Counted from the stretch's first letter, positions 33,691 to 46,133 are shown. The stretch is 64,000 nt of DNA from Adiantum capillus-veneris (GCA_014529385.2 CM043959.1:59346253-59410252); one strand, 5' to 3'. Program-made: numbers and translations. Notes: generated by a model from the sequence alone, not told the origin.

Positions 33691-34610
33691 AGATCTGTCC
33701 ATCAAGAACATGTGCCATCATCCCTTGAGTACCTTTTGCTTGAAGCAATAATGCTTAGGTTCTTTGGGAGGTTCGTACCTTGGAGGCTTCTGAGAAACGA
33801 CCTCCCGAAAAAACGATGCCAAACTGCTGTATAAACACAAGGGCTCGATGGGTATTTATTGAAGCCTGAAAATGTGTCAAACTTAACTGCTTGACCCCAT
33901 CCTTGAACTCCTGGGTGTTCTTATTCTTTTTCTCACTATCTGAATTGTCAAAAGAGGATGAAGTCTTCCTCCTCTGAACTGCTACATTGCTTTCTAGATT
34001 GTCTCTTGGATTTGCTTGTCTTGCTTTTCTTGGACGCTCTCCGCTTCTTTCGCTTTATCTCATATGAGAGAAAGAGGATTTTTCAGAAGTGTCCAAAGAC
34101 GAAGAAAAATCGGGGTTATCCTTGAAATGAACAAGTATCTTGAATTTGCTAGCCACCTGGAAAGTTGGTTTCTGGACCGTTAAACTCTTTTTGTGAGTAC
34201 AATTTCTGCTTTTCTACACTTGGCTTTGCTTTCTGCTTCATTGCTGACTTGAGAGGTGAATGGATGGCGAGAAAGAGGTGAATGGATGGTTTCTTGCCAT
34301 CTTGAGTGAACCTCGTCAAGTGGATGAGTCTTCAGGTATTTCACATATTTCGGGTCCTCGGAGTACTTGTTCAATCTTTTTACACACATGTCAACTTGCA
34401 GTTGATGTCGATACTCTGTCTTGTCGAGATCCACCACCAGAAATTTGCCATGGTCTCCCGAATAATCGAAAGGAGAATTGCTTCCGTTGGAATTTCCATT
34501 TCTATTCCCTTGCTAGGATTAGGGTATTCTTCATCTCCCCACAGACGAGTGGGGTGTTTTCCTATCAGATTCGCTGCTAGAACCCATGTGTGCTGCAGAA
34601 AAAGGAGTGG
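33690..34610 (-). pseudogene. gag-like ORF of an unclassified LTR retroelement, copy A
   Basis: Minus-strand sequence beginning at an ATG near 34580 (MGSSSESDRKTPHSSVGR, then a stop). Across stops it includes QVDMCVKRLNKYSEDPK, YLKTHPLDEVHSRW, SSSFDNSDSEKKNK and ALVFIQQFGIVFSGGRF. The second copy at 63250-64000 has the same blocks in the same order (YSKDPQYAKFLIKHPIDK, then GLAFIPQQFDIAFSRG), which shows that a real protein family underlies both. A primer-binding site lies just upstream. No protease or polymerase follows. A gag or capsid role is inferred from position only. Confidence 0.5.
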
Positions 34611-34637
34611 ATCCTCCGTAGAAGAAGAATCGTATGA

Positions 34638-34870
<233 letters not shown>

Positions 34871-34879
34871 GAAATGATA

Positions 34880-34915
34880 TATTAACGTCTACAAGAGGCC
34901 AAAATGACCTATGAG
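34880..34915 (-). promoter_or_regulatory. conserved LINE 3'-terminal hairpin (LINE-3)
   Basis: Sense reading has GGTCATTTTGGCC followed by TCTTGTAGACGTTAATA. The same arrangement occurs at the 3' ends of LINE-4, LINE-6 and the fragment at 59648. It is probably the element's reverse-transcriptase recognition site. Confidence 0.7.
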
Positions 34916-35336
34916 ACCAACTGATTACAATGATGAGTCTAGTACCAAGTCTGGGTACAAACAAGAAAACTACAAACAAAGAACTGATAGGAGTGCTACC
35001 GACTCCTATGGGTGGCTGGTAGGCTGAGCAATGGTATCATGCCATAAAGGTACAAAGTGGGGATAAGTGTCACCATGATACAATATAGCAATAGCATGAA
35101 GCCTATCCCGATCGACATTCTGGGTGGCGTGCTAGAATCCTGTGGATCCTCTGCCGCAATCTCCGCCGGTGCTGCGTGGCTCCCCTTCTCAGTCGCGGTC
35201 GTCTCGATCTCCCTAACTCTATAGCTCGATCAATGAGAGTACCGCTGATGTGTGTATGGGTGGGAACCGAGCTCTCTGGTGGTGGTGTCCCCTCTGACTC
35301 TGTGGTACTCAGACTGAAGAAATCTGAGATGCGTCT

Positions 35337-36164
35337 CTAGGACTGTCTCTGTCTTTGCCCATTCAATAGAGCGTCTCTATGTCTCTGAATCTCAAGTAGG
35401 AATAATCCGAGACATCTTTGATCCTGATATCTCATGACTCTGTCTAACGAGTCAAAACCATCTCTGAATAGACAATGAAAGCGTCCCCGTATCTCATAGT
35501 AGACTGTGCAGCGACATATGTAGTGAAACTCTGTCTCTGGCTCTGCATGGCATAACTGACATATCCTACTGTCTGCTGGTATGCCTCTGAATCTACCTGT
35601 CTCAATCCCAAGCTGGTGTGAAGATGTGCGAATCTGGCCAATAGCACATCGTAACCTATGAGATAGATGTGTGTCCATGTAACTGGGCCGTGTGACAAAT
35701 CCGTCTGTCGTGAGTTGAAGAAGATGTTCTCTATAGAAAACCCTCTTCGTACCCAACTCCCGTGATGGTTCTATCCATGTCCTCTTGCTATCAAGTTGGA
35801 TAAGATCCTGCCGAATGAGTCTAGTAGTCTCCATCCGTGTAAGAGCCAAGGATGGTGCATCAAGAGAATACTGGAAAGGGGGCAGCCTGTCCATGCTGAA
35901 ACCATGCCTCTGAAACCATGAGTTCATCTGTGCATACCAACATGATGTATCTCCCTGTAATGCCAGCTGTCTGGATGACTCGAGAGCAAGCCTGGCATAC
36001 CTGTCCCTGGTGGTGTCCCATAAGCTGTGTACAAATGATACTGATCTGGTGAGTGCCTCAACCTCCATAGGTGGGGCAGCCAGCTCCGCTCGAATGATGT
36101 CATGTGGGACTGAGGCCTTGGCTCTAATCAGCCTAGAAATCATAGATATCAGGGGTCTCTCCAT
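35337..36164 (-). pseudogene. LINE-3 ORF2 C-terminal domain
   Basis: 275 open codons ending at a natural stop. It contains CQLCHAEPETEFHYICRC, the C-x2-C...H-x3-C zinc-binding motif near the end of LINE ORF2 proteins, and a long helical region before it. The first codons are not a real start: the frame is entered from the RT part across a lesion near 36170. By comparison with LINE-4, about 110 bp are deleted there. Confidence 0.8.
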
Positions 36165-36165
36165 A

Positions 36166-37600
36166 TTAGTCCATCCAGCGAGGTTCCTGGAACTGAACTT
36201 GCGAGCAAATCCTCTCTAAACCACCTAGGGCTGCATAGGCACGAGTCAATCTAGTGTCTGTTGCTACTTTCAGTGTGAACCTCGGTCCACTAAAGACCAC
36301 CCCAAGATATGTGTATGCATCAGTGTACTCCATATTGTCCTGTCCATATGTGAAAGTAGGTGCTGATCTCCTAACCCACTGTGGCGTGGTATTAAATACC
36401 ATGACCTTGGTTTTACCAAGGTTGACAGACAATCCACTATCCTCTGCAAAACTATGCAATGCGTCCAAATGTCTCTGCATACCCTCTGGCGATTCTGATA
36501 TCAACACGATATCGTCAGCATACAATAAAAGAGGGATCCATGTCCCTGCAAGCTGAGCACCTCTATCACCTCCTCTGTCAATATAATCAGAGACCCCATC
36601 AACACGATATCGTCAGCATACAATAAAAGAGGGATCCATGTCCCTGCAAGCTGAGCACCTCTATCACCTCCTCTGTCAATATAATCAGAGACCCCATCAA
36701 CATACATACCAAATAAAGTAGAGGACAGTGGGCATCCCTGTTTCACTCCGATGGTGGAGTGAACTATGTCGGATATCCCCTCTGATGTGCGTACATGACC
36801 CATCACTGAACTGTACAATGCCATGATCCCCCACATTAGCTCTGTGGGTACCCCCAATTCCATAAGCCGGTGCATCAATCTGGCCCTCGGCACTGTGTCA
36901 AAGGCTTTGCGAAAATCCACAAAGCTGCAGTATATCCGTCTACCATGTGCTCGACCCTCCTCAATGATAGCTCTGAGTGTAAAGACATGATCTAGTGTGG
37001 AGAAACCCCTTCTGAAACCAGCCTGCCCAGGTGCTCGTATGCCCATAATCTCTGCCCAACTGCTCAGCCTATGCTCGAGGATGGATGCATATAACCGTGC
37101 CAATGTGTGTCCTACCATGATAGTACGGTAATTCCCCGGCACTGTGGGGTCACCTGTCTTGAAGATAGGTACAATAGTAGATAATCTCCAAGACTCAGGG
37201 AGACCCTCACACATGACACGGTTGAATATCCGTGCAAGCATCTCTGCCAACAAATCCCCAGCATGTATAATGTGCTCTGCTACCAAACCCTCATGATCCT
37301 GTGCCCGTCTGGTCTTCATCCTGTCAATGGCCTCCTTTACCATCTCAGTGGTAAAGAAGGTGCTCGTAGCCGGACATGGTTGTGGTGGGTCTGGTAATGG
37401 TGGTTGTCCAGGTACAGTGTATAAAGATGTTGCATATTGCCCCCATATCTCTGTAGAAGTAATCACTGGTGGGGGAGACTTCTCATGGAATAGACGCCAA
37501 GCCTCTCCTGAATCTCTACTAAGGAAGAGCTGATATAAATCTTGCTCCATCTGGACCAAGAAAGCTCGCTTCTTCCGCCGCACTAGTCGTCGTGTAGCAA
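36166..37600 (-). pseudogene. LINE-3 ORF2 reverse transcriptase, with duplicated catalytic box
   Basis: The RT is readable from 37583: LSTIVPIFKTGDPTVPGNYR, GQAGFRRGFSTLDHVFTLR, YCSFVDFRKAFDTVPR (first catalytic Asp), GVKQGCPLSSTLFGMYVDG and LLLYADDIVL (YADD). A 98-bp tandem duplication (36501-36598 and 36599-36696) repeats the YADD segment and shifts the frame, so YADDIVL appears twice and the polymerase frame is broken after the first one. Confidence 0.9.
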
Positions 37601-38727
37601 TGCGAGTGTCTATAGGTGATCACTCCCAATGTAAGGTCCCGCTGTATCTGAGCTCTCCTCTGTCGACACTCCTCATCATACCAGTTGTTCTGAGGCATGT
37701 GCCCAGAACGACGTCTCTGCCCAGGCTGAGTGTGTGGATATGCCTCTGTCGCTGCCCCATGTAATGTCACTGTCAGCATAGATGTGATCTCCTCCACTGT
37801 GTATACTGGCTCTGATGTGCATAAAAGCCTACGTATCTCCTCTACATAGACTGAGTCAGTCTCTGGTGTAAAAGTATAGCGTGTATGTCCACCATCCCGT
37901 GAGGCCTGAGATGTATTGTACTCAAAGGAGACTGATAATATTAAAAGTGCATGATCTACTGCTATCCCAACTGGCCTGGGCCCCACTGTGAAATCCTGAA
38001 TGTGAGAGATAAAGCTCGGATGTGTCAGAACATAGTCTACAGTGCTGGACCCATGTCTATGTGGAAAACAAGTAAAACCTGTAGACAATGGGAAAGTCGT
38101 TAAGCCATTCAGTATGGCTAAACTGTGAGTAGTCGTCATCTCTCTCAGGTATCTCCCATACTCTGTATGCTCTCTGTCGTGTGAGCATCTCTCAAGTCCC
38201 AACTCCTCTGGCTCTAGCTCTCTAAGCATCTCCTCTGATGTGTCATAGAAGACTGTCTGTGAGCTGCCTGTACGGGCATTGAAATCCCCCAGGAGTATGA
38301 TGTCTCCATCTCTGGAGAACTCCCAGATATCATCATCAAGTATAGAGTAAGGAGACTGTCCTCTGGGTGAAGCATATACTGAAGTGCTGGGAGGAAAATA
38401 GCATATGGCGATGTACAAGAAACGTCCAATCTCTGCCCTCAGCCTCACCCACAAGTATCTGGCCTGATCATCTCTCCGAACTATGTGCAATAGTGGTTGG
38501 AGCTCCTCTCTGAAAAGAACTGCTACACCTTCTGATCCTCTAGTCCCATGTGCAGTTCTGGTGCATGTCCTACAAGCTGTCTCCCATCTGTATCCTGATA
38601 TGTGCGGCATCAACTGTCCTGGAGCCTGATGAGTCTCTGAGTAGAAAACAATGTCTCTGTCTCTGAAGCTATCCTCAAAGGCCCCCACATCAAGTCTATA
38701 CGAACCATTACAGTTCCAAACTGCCAT
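37519..38727 (-). pseudogene. LINE-3 ORF2 endonuclease
   Basis: Opens MAVWNCNGSYRLDVGAFEDS at 38727, 31 bp after the ORF1 stop. Endonuclease blocks: YSETHQAPG (catalytic Glu region), GVAVLFREEL, DIILLGDFNARTG (GDFN), HGSSTVDYVLTHPS and VAVDHALL-type (IAVDHALLIL, final D-H). A frameshift near 37600 separates it from the RT frame. Confidence 0.87.
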
Positions 38728-38757
38728 CCTGAGAGTGGTCCCATAGGTCTCGCACCG

Positions 38758-39627
38758 TCATGTAGAGCGGTGCACTGTAATCACTACTCGTCCATTTTTG
38801 TAGAAAGCTAACTTCCCCTTCTCCCTTGCTGCTATAATCTCTGGCATGACCTCTCTCATATGTGCAAGCTGTGAGAGCGTAAGATCATCTCCTAAAAAGA
38901 TGCCTGTTTTCTTGAGGGTTGGCCTCTTCTTTAAAAAGTCTTTCTTTTCTTCCATGGAGGGAAAGCGCAAAATGAGAGCCCGTCCTTTTGAACTCTCCCC
39001 ATTACCTTCACTCTTCTTGCCCACTCTCCAAGCTTGTGTGTGCGAGGGCTTCTCCGCCCCCATCATGGACATGAGGCTCTTCACCTCTTGGTCCACCTTA
39101 TCTGAATCTTTTAGGCCGGTCACTCTCACGTGTAGAGCGCGTACCCTTCTTCGTTGTTCCTCTTCTAGTGTTTTGTTGATGATGTCGGGTGTAGTCGGAA
39201 TTTCTTTGCCCTTTCCCTTCTTGACAACTTCAATCCATTTTTCAGCCTCGTCCATTTTCTTTTGTGTTTTGGAGAGAACCTCCACCCATGAGGTCTTCGT
39301 TCCTCCTTCCTCCTTTATTTCTTTGACTTGTGCTCGTATACTATTCAGCTCGTCAATCATTGATGGCTGAATTTCCCCATCTTCAAGGTGTCTTCCCTCT
39401 TTGGTTTCGTCGAGTTCCTCCCGAAGGGCTGAGATGCTACTTTTTAAAGCTTGAATTTCATCCCGGAACTCCTTGCGTTCTAGTTCCCTCGCCTGTTCCT
39501 CCCTCTTTTTCCATTCGAGAATTAAATTCTTCTCTTTCTTCCACTCATCCATGTGGGCTTTGCATTCTTTCAAATCCTTTTCAATGGCTGTCATCCTCTT
39601 GCTTGTGACCATGTAGTGCGCCGCCAT
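38758..39627 (-). CDS. LINE-3 ORF1 protein, intact
   Basis: 289 codons without lesion. Residues 10-100 are a heptad-rich coiled coil (many E/K/L, for example WKKREEQARELERKEF). After about residue 160 comes RRRVRALHVRVTGLKDSD, an RRM-like start, then SSKGRALILRFPSMEEKKDF and GIFLGDDLTLSQLAHMRE, the order seen in L1 ORF1p-type RNA-binding chaperones (coiled coil, RRM, C-terminal domain). It should form trimers that coat the LINE RNA. There is no zinc knuckle. The start ATG was chosen because the frame is closed upstream. Homologous but broken copies lie in LINE-4. Confidence 0.82.
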   Translation of the reverse strand: MAAHYMVTSKRMTAIEKDLKECKAHMDEWKKEKNLILEWKKREEQARELERKEFRDEIQALKSSISALREELDETKEGRHLEDGEIQPSMIDELNSIRAQVKEIKEEGGTKTSWVEVLSKTQKKMDEAEKWIEVVKKGKGKEIPTTPDIINKTLEEEQRRRVRALHVRVTGLKDSDKVDQEVKSLMSMMGAEKPSHTQAWRVGKKSEGNGESSKGRALILRFPSMEEKKDFLKKRPTLKKTGIFLGDDLTLSQLAHMREVMPEIIAAREKGKLAFYKNGRVVITVHRST

Positions 39628-40156
39628 TTGTCTTGCCTTATTTGTTTCACTTTCTGAGAGAGAGGAGAGAGCAACCTATACGCACCGCATTATGCATACA
39701 TATGTTTCCCCATTCAGCCTACATGGCATATGTTTGCTTTCTGTATGTGTCAATTTGCAATTTCTGTGAACTCTGCAGTTTCCAAATTCCTTGCAAATAA
39801 ATCCCTGCAGGTAAGATACTCGCTGAAAGCTATACTGGGCTCAATACGCGCTGAATGAATGCTGATGCTGCTGGCAGATGCTACTGAACTGGTGTTGAAA
39901 CTACTGGATGGCTGAGTACTGAATGGGTACTGCAGGATGCTGACTCCAGGAGATGGCGATGAGGGAAGGGAGACCTCTGCGATGTCTGGTATGTTGACAC
40001 GCCGAAGCCCCTGCTGAAAACTCTAACTCTGGAGCAGCAAACGCTGGTACAAGTTGAGCCTAACGCAGGCTGCCAGGTGCTGGGCGTAGGATAATGCAGG
40101 TGTTTGCTGGCTGACCCACGTAGATGGCTGCGTGATGGGGAGCGAGGAGGGGCTGC

Positions 40157-40158
<2 letters not shown>

Positions 40159-40252
<94 letters not shown>
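40159..40252. repeat. (GA)n microsatellite
   Basis: 47 GA repeats in the 5' UTR region of LINE-3, about 90 bp from the 3' end of LINE-4. Confidence 0.97.
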
Positions 40253-40255
<3 letters not shown>

Positions 40256-40359
40256 TCGTAACAGGTACATGCACTGGCGAGCATGGAGTTGGTACAGGAA
40301 AGATGAAGGTAATATCAGAGGGTTTTAGCAAAGTGATGAGATGAGATGAGATGAAATGT

Positions 40360-40405
40360 TATATTAACGTCTTCGAAAGGCCAAAATGACCTATGGGACG
40401 AAAAA
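40360..40405 (-). promoter_or_regulatory. conserved LINE 3'-terminal hairpin (LINE-4)
   Basis: Sense CGTCCCATAGGTCATTTTGG then CCTTTCGAAGACGTTAATA. The CTT/AAG stem around TCG replaces the CCT/AGG stem of LINE-6, a paired change. Confidence 0.7.
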
Positions 40406-40869
40406 GTTACAAGTGGTGAATCTGATATCATGTCGGAGTATGGAAATTACAAAGAACTAACACAAAAAACACTAATGAAAAATGAAATGAATCTGAAGCT
40501 GATTTGGAATTGAGACGAGATATAGGGGAGGAGGGGGGGGGGAGGTTGATGGGTTCAAATGAAATCTCTCATCGGTCACTGTCGAATCTCATCAGCCTCC
40601 TCCATGGTCAGTACTCTGCTTTGCCGTCTTGCATATCGAGCTAAAGTGATCTGTATCTTCTGCTGCAGCCTTCGTCGATGGTGGGAGATCCCCTGAGGTC
40701 GCGGGCGTCTAGATCTGCCTAGCTCAGTGGCTCGGTCAAGCAACGTACCTCTAGTGTGGGTGGGCTCGGAGATCTGCTGTGATGACTACTCCTCTAGCTC
40801 TTCCGTGGCTGGTGTAAAGAAATCTGTGATTCATCTCTGAGACTGTCTTTCTGCTGACTCAGCAAGCTC

Positions 40870-41690
40870 TCCCTAAGTATGCGCAGCTCTAGCAGGAACA
40901 ATCCGAGACATCTCTGATCCGTGTATCTCATCACTCTAGAAAATGGTATGAAACCTTCTCTGAACAGGCAGTGGAAGCCGCCGCGTATCTCATAGTACGC
41001 TGGGCAATGAAATGTGTAGTGCAGGCTGGCAGCTGTGTCTCTGGTTCTAAGTTACATAGGTGACATATCCTGGCCCCTGTTGGCACCCCTCGGAATCGGC
41101 CAGTCTCGATCTGGAGCTGATGTGAGGATTTGCGTATCTGTCCAATAGCGCATCGTATCCCATGAGATAAGTGCGTATCTGTGTATGCAGGCCTAGTCAC
41201 AAAACCGTCCTTCGTGAGTTGGAGAAGATGCTCTTTGTAGAAGGCCATCTTCGTGCCCAACTCTTGTGTCAACTGTATCCATGTGCTCCTGGTATCTAGC
41301 TGAATCAGATCTTGGCGTACGAGTCTGGTGATCTCTGTCCGTGTGAGAGAGAGGGAGGGTGCATCCAGGGAGTATTGAAACGGAGGCAATCCATCCATGT
41401 TGAAACCATGTGACTAAAACCACGCTGTCAACTCTCCATACCAACATGCTGTATCGCCTTGTAGCGCTAGTTCTTGAGATGACTCCAGGGCAAGCCAAGC
41501 GTATCTGTCCTTCGGGAGATCCCATAGACCATGTATGAATGATACTGATCTATTCAATGCCTCCACCACGGGGGGAGGGGGAGGGGACGTGGGGGGGGTG
41601 GCTAGCTCGGCTCGGATAATCTCATACAGTACTGATGCCTTAGCCCAAATCATCCGAGCGATCATAGACACTAGAGGCCTCTCCATACAT
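40870..41690 (-). pseudogene. LINE-4 ORF2 C-terminal domain
   Basis: Readable in three frames: LVSMIARMIWAKASVLYEI, DGLPPFQYSLDAPSLSLTR, ICHLCNLEPETQ (zinc-binding start). It matches the LINE-3 C-terminal domain block by block. Confidence 0.75.
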
Positions 41691-43300
41691 CTCCATCCAT
41701 CTGTGTTGCCAGATCTCCCAATGGTTGTCTATTGAGGGTCCCCATACCTGAACTCCATAGAGCATAGCTGAAGTCACTAGAGTGTCAAAAAGCCAGAGCT
41801 TTGTTCGCGGTTCCTGAAACTGAACCTGCGAACACATCCTCTCTAGTCCTCCCAAGGCTGCATATGCTCTCGTCAGTCTAGTCTCTGATGCTCTCCTCAG
41901 TGAAAACACCGGTCCACCGAAGACTACTCCAAGATAAGTATATGCATGTGTGTACTCCACAGTCTCCTGGCCATACGTAAATGTGGGTGTTGACCTCGTG
42001 ACCCACTGTGTTGGGGTGTTGAACACCATAACCTTGGTTTTCCCCAGGTTGACAGACAATCCACTGTCACGAGCAAATGTATGCAGACATCCAAATGACA
42101 CTGCATCCCCTCTGGAGAGTCAAAAATCAACACAATATCATCAGCATATAGTAACAACGGAATCCATGTCACTACTAGCTGAGCCCCTTTGTCTCCCTAA
42201 CGCTCTACATAGTCCGAAAACTCATCCACATACATCCCAAAAAGAGTCGGAGATAGGGGGCATCCCTGCTTTACTCCAGTAGTGGAGTGGACCATGTCAG
42301 ACATTCCCTCAGTAGTGCGTACCCGCCCCATCACTGTCCTATATAAAGCCAGAATACCCCAGATCAGCTCTGTAGGCACACCCATGTCCTGTAGTCTGCG
42401 TGTAAGTCTGGCTCTCGGCACTGTGTCAAAAGCTTTGCGGAAATCCACAAAGCTACAATAGATCCTCTTGCCATGGTGTCTACCCTCCTCAATAATAGCT
42501 CTGAGTGTCAGAATTTGGTCAAGAGTGGAGAAACCTCTCCTGAATCTTGCTTGCTCTGGTGCTCATATGCCCTCCCGCTCTGCCCATCTACTCAGCTCTT
42601 GCTAAGAACGGATGCATATAGCCTCTAGCTAATGTGTGACCAACCATGACGGTGCGATAATTCCCGGGAATCATGGGATCTCCCGACTTGAAAATAGGCA
42701 CAATCGTAGACATACTCCAAGTCTCAGGGAAGCCTTCATACATGGCTCGATTAAACATCATAGCAAGGAGCTCTACAAGCATATCTCTGGCATGGATGAC
42801 GTGCACTGCTACCAGACAATCATGATCATGTGCTCTCTTTGTCTTCATCCTATCAATGGATTGCTTTACCCTCTCGACAATAAAGAAAGAACATGTCTTC
42901 GGGCATGTCTCTAGTGGGTTCGGTAAAGGTGGTTGCCCTGATGCTGTAGAGAGAGATTTGGCATATTCCCCTCATGTCTCTGTGGATGTGACTGCCTGGT
43001 GGTGGTGAATGCTCGTGGAATAGCCTCCATGCTTTGCCTGAGTCTTGACTCATAAATAGCTGATACAGATCCCGCTCTAGCTGAGATAGATAAGCCCTTT
43101 TCTTTCGTTGCACTAGGCGGCGAAAGATAATCCATGACTGTCTATGTGTGGTAATACCCATGAGCACTTCCCTTTGTAATTTGATCCTCATCTCTCTACA
43201 CTCCTCATCATACAAACTGTCCTCGGGCATGCTCCCATATCGTCTCCGTGTAGGCTGGCTGTGGGAGTATGCCTCTGATGCTGCAGCATGGAGCGTCACT
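41640..43300 (-). pseudogene. LINE-4 ORF2 reverse transcriptase
   Basis: Blocks MSTIVPIFKSGDPMIPGNYR, DFRKAFDTVPRARLTRRL, GVKQGCPLSPTLFGMYVDE, LLLYADDIVLIFDSPEGM (YADD intact near 42147-42136) and LWLFDTLVTSAMLYGVQVWG. At least four frameshifts or stops break it. Confidence 0.85.
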
Positions 43301-43404
43301 GTCAGTATCTGAGTGAGTTCAGCTAGTGGCCATCCCGGCTCCTAAGTGCATAGCTGCCTGTATATCTCATCCATATACACAGGATCCATCTCCCTCATGA
43401 AGGT

Positions 43405-44255
43405 TTACCGAGTGTGTGTGGGGACCTCTCCTAGTGGAGCTGTGTTGAACTGAAACGTCAAGGTGAAAGACAAGATAGCATGATCAACTGCTACTCCAAC
43501 TGGCCTAGTGTCCACCATGAAATCCTGAAAGAATGGAATGAGACCTGGCTGGGCCATAACATATTCCACTGTGCTAGTACCATGTTGGTGTGGAAATCTT
43601 AGTAAAACCTCCAGCTGTCGAAAATCTTTGTAGGCCATTCAAAATGGCTAATCATGTGCAGTTTCCATATCTATCAAGTATCTGCCATACTCAGTGTATT
43701 CCTCATCTTGTGATAGTCTGGATAGGCCCATATCTGTAACGTCCAGCTCCCTAAGCATCTCCTCGGAAGTATCATAAAATGTTGTCTGTGATGGGCATTC
43801 CTAGCATTGAAGTCCCCTAGTATGATAATGTCACCATCCTTGGAAAATTTCCATATGTCATTACCCAAAATAGCAAAGGGAGACTGTCCTCTAGGTGATG
43901 CATATACTGACGTACTAGAAGGAAAGTAACAGATAGCAATGTAGAGGTATTTGCCCGTCTTTGCCCTAAGCCTCACCCACATGTACCTAGTCTGTTCATC
44001 CTTGCGCGCTATATATATCAATGGCTGCAGCTCCTCCCTGAATAGAACTCCCACTCCCCTTGAGCCCCGTCCTCGATGCTCTGATCTGGTCTCCTGTCTG
44101 CAGGCTATTTCCCATCTATATCCGCTCACCTGTGGCATGGATTTCCCAGGGGCTTGATGCGTCTCAGAGTAGAAAATGATGTCTCTCCTTGTGAAGCTAT
44201 CCTCAAAGGCACCTACATCAAGATGGAGTGACCCATTACAATTCCAGGTTGCCAT
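43405..44255 (-). pseudogene. LINE-4 ORF2 endonuclease
   Basis: Starts MATWNCNGSLHLDVGAFEDS; then YSETHQAPGKSMPQVSGYRW, GDIIILGDFNARN (GDFN), HGTSTVEYVMAQPG and GVAVDHAILS. A frameshift near 43800 and another near 43660 separate the parts. Confidence 0.83.
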
Positions 44256-44282
44256 CTTTAGTGTGGTCCCATAGGTCTCACA

Positions 44283-45191
44283 CCGTCATGTGGAGCGTCG
44301 CTCCAATATCACCACCCTTCCATCCCTGTAAAAAGCAATCTTCCCTTTTTCCCTTGCTGCTCTGATTTCCGGCATTACTTCTTGCATATGAGCAATCTAC
44401 GAGAGGGTGAGGTCATCTCCAAGAAAGATGCGAGTCTTCTTTAGAGTCGGTCTCTTGTTCAAGAAGTCCTTCTTTGCTTCCATGGAGGGGAAACGGAGGA
44501 TGAGTGCCCTTTCTTTCGAGGTTTCTTCGTTGCTCCCACTTTTCTTATTGCCCACTCTCCAAGCCCTCTTGTACGTCTACTCGTTAACCCCCACCAGAGT
44601 CCTGAGTTCTTTCACCTCTTCATCCACATTATCTTGGTCTCTGAGGCCACATATCCTTACATGTAAGGCCCGCACACGTCTCCTTTGTTCCTCTTCTAGT
44701 GTCAAGTTAATGGTGGTTGGTGTGGGGGTGGGGGTTATTTCCTTGCCCTTTCCTTTCTTGACAATCTCGATCCATTTTTCGGCCTTTTCTGCCTTTTGTT
44801 GTGTCTTTGTGATTACCTCTACCCACGAGGTCGTCATTTCTTTTTGTTGCTCCTCATCTTCTTTGATGGACCGCACTTGTTCTTTAATCGTGTTAAGCTC
44901 TTCAATAACTGATTAATGAAGCTCTCCATCTTCGAGGACATTTTGCGATCTCACCTCTGCAAGCTCTTTCTTGAGTAGTGCGATTTCCTCACCTTGGGCC
45001 TTCACACGATCCTCGAGTGTATGTATCATGCTTTCCTGTGCCGCCATGCGCTCGTCGAGTGAGGTAATAGTACCTAGGAGGTGGCGATTGATCTTGTTGA
45101 TGGACTCACTCATTTCTTCTTTGCATTTTTGAATTGCATCCTCTATAGGGTCATCCTTGCCATTTTGTTTCCTCATGACTGAAGGTTGCAA
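44283..45191 (-). pseudogene. LINE-4 ORF1 (coiled-coil type)
   Basis: 45191-44913 is a coiled-coil segment (MSESINKINRHLLG, SLDERMAAQESMIHTLEDRV); a stop follows. 44876-44577 continues with WVEVITKTQQKAEKAEKWIE and RRRVRALHVRICGLRD. A stop after VGVNE and one after GDDLTLS break the RNA-binding half. The layout equals LINE-3 ORF1. Confidence 0.82.
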
Positions 45192-45702
45192 AAGGGCGGG
45201 GGGAGGTAGAAGTTCCCCACCCCTCCCCCCTCTCTCTCTCTTTCTCTCTCTATGCAGGCAGAGACTCTCTCTCTCTCTACCCTTTCTCTCTCTACGCTAT
45301 TCATCTCTCTCTCTCTCTCTCTCTCTACGCTACTTTTTTACCACTCTCTCTCTCTCTCTATGCAATTTATCCCTGCCTCTCTTTCTATGCACGTGCCCTT
45401 TCTTTCTCTGCACTTAATTGGGGCCTGAGGGTTGCAGGGAGAGCGTAAGGGAGCAGCAGGGGCAGCAGCAGCAAGAGCAGGGGTGTGAGAGAGGGAGAAA
45501 GAGAGGCTAGGTAGGGGCACGGGAGCAACAGTGCAAGGGGGGGGAGGCAGTGCGAGCGGGAGCAGGGAGAGAGGGTAGCGCGTGCGGGAGCAGGGAGCGC
45601 GGGGGGGGGGGGGGGGGGGGGGAGGGGGGGGCTAGCAGGGGCGTGGGAGCAGTAGTGGCAACAGCGTGAGCATAGAGCAAAGAGCAGGGGCGGGAGGGGA
45701 GA
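45192..45702 (-). other. LINE-4 5' UTR, TC-rich and strongly strand-skewed
   Basis: The + strand has TC runs with TCTACGCTA spacers (45230-45360), then GGGAGCAGGG / GCGCGGGGG repeats ending in a 29-base block that is nearly pure G (45601-45630). In the sense direction this is a C-rich leader. A similar block precedes ORF1 of LINE-5. Confidence 0.65.
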
Positions 45703-45829
<127 letters not shown>

Positions 45830-45914
45830 GCATTGATGTCATCCACGATGCTATGGCTGTGCAAGCACATAGTGACTGGAAAAAAGCGTAAGCATAATGG
45901 AACACACAAAAAGA

Positions 45915-46055
45915 TTCTACTTTAGTGGAATACACATGATCACCTTAGTGGAAGACACATGTCCACTTTTCCTTTAGTGGAAGACCACATGTCCACTTTG
46001 TAGAATGCGCATTACATGAAGCTTGTAAAGAAAGCCACCCAATCTCCTATAAAAG
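45915..46055 (+). promoter_or_regulatory. pararetroviral promoter
   Basis: A repeated box TTTAGTGGAAGAC-CACATGTCCAC occurs two to three times (about 45923-46000), followed by the TATA element TATAAAAG at 46048-46055. Purine/pyrimidine-rich sequence follows, as at caulimovirid transcription starts. Confidence 0.65.
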
Positions 46056-46120
46056 GGAGACTCCCCTTCATTGTAAATTATCTCGAGTGAAGCTTAGCAT
46101 ATCTCATAGTGTGCGTATTT

Positions 46121-46133
46121 TGGTATCAGAGCC
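46121..46133 (+). promoter_or_regulatory. tRNA-Met primer-binding site
   Basis: TGGTATCAGAGCC is a perfect match to the initiator tRNA-Met complement used by caulimovirids and many plant retroelements to prime minus-strand synthesis. It lies about 70 bp after the TATA box, without a preceding LTR end. Confidence 0.85.

Larger units (their letters stand above)
40345..45702 (-). mobile_element. LINE-4: diverged relative of LINE-3
   Basis: Same plan as LINE-3: a C-rich (sense) and TC-rich 5' UTR at 45702-45192, ORF1 (45191 to about 44283, broken), ORF2 (44255 to about 40870, broken), 3' UTR with the conserved hairpin, and a (CATCT)n-like tail at 40340-40365. Stops and frameshifts are frequent, so it is older than LINE-3. 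It lies head-to-tail with LINE-3. Confidence 0.88.
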
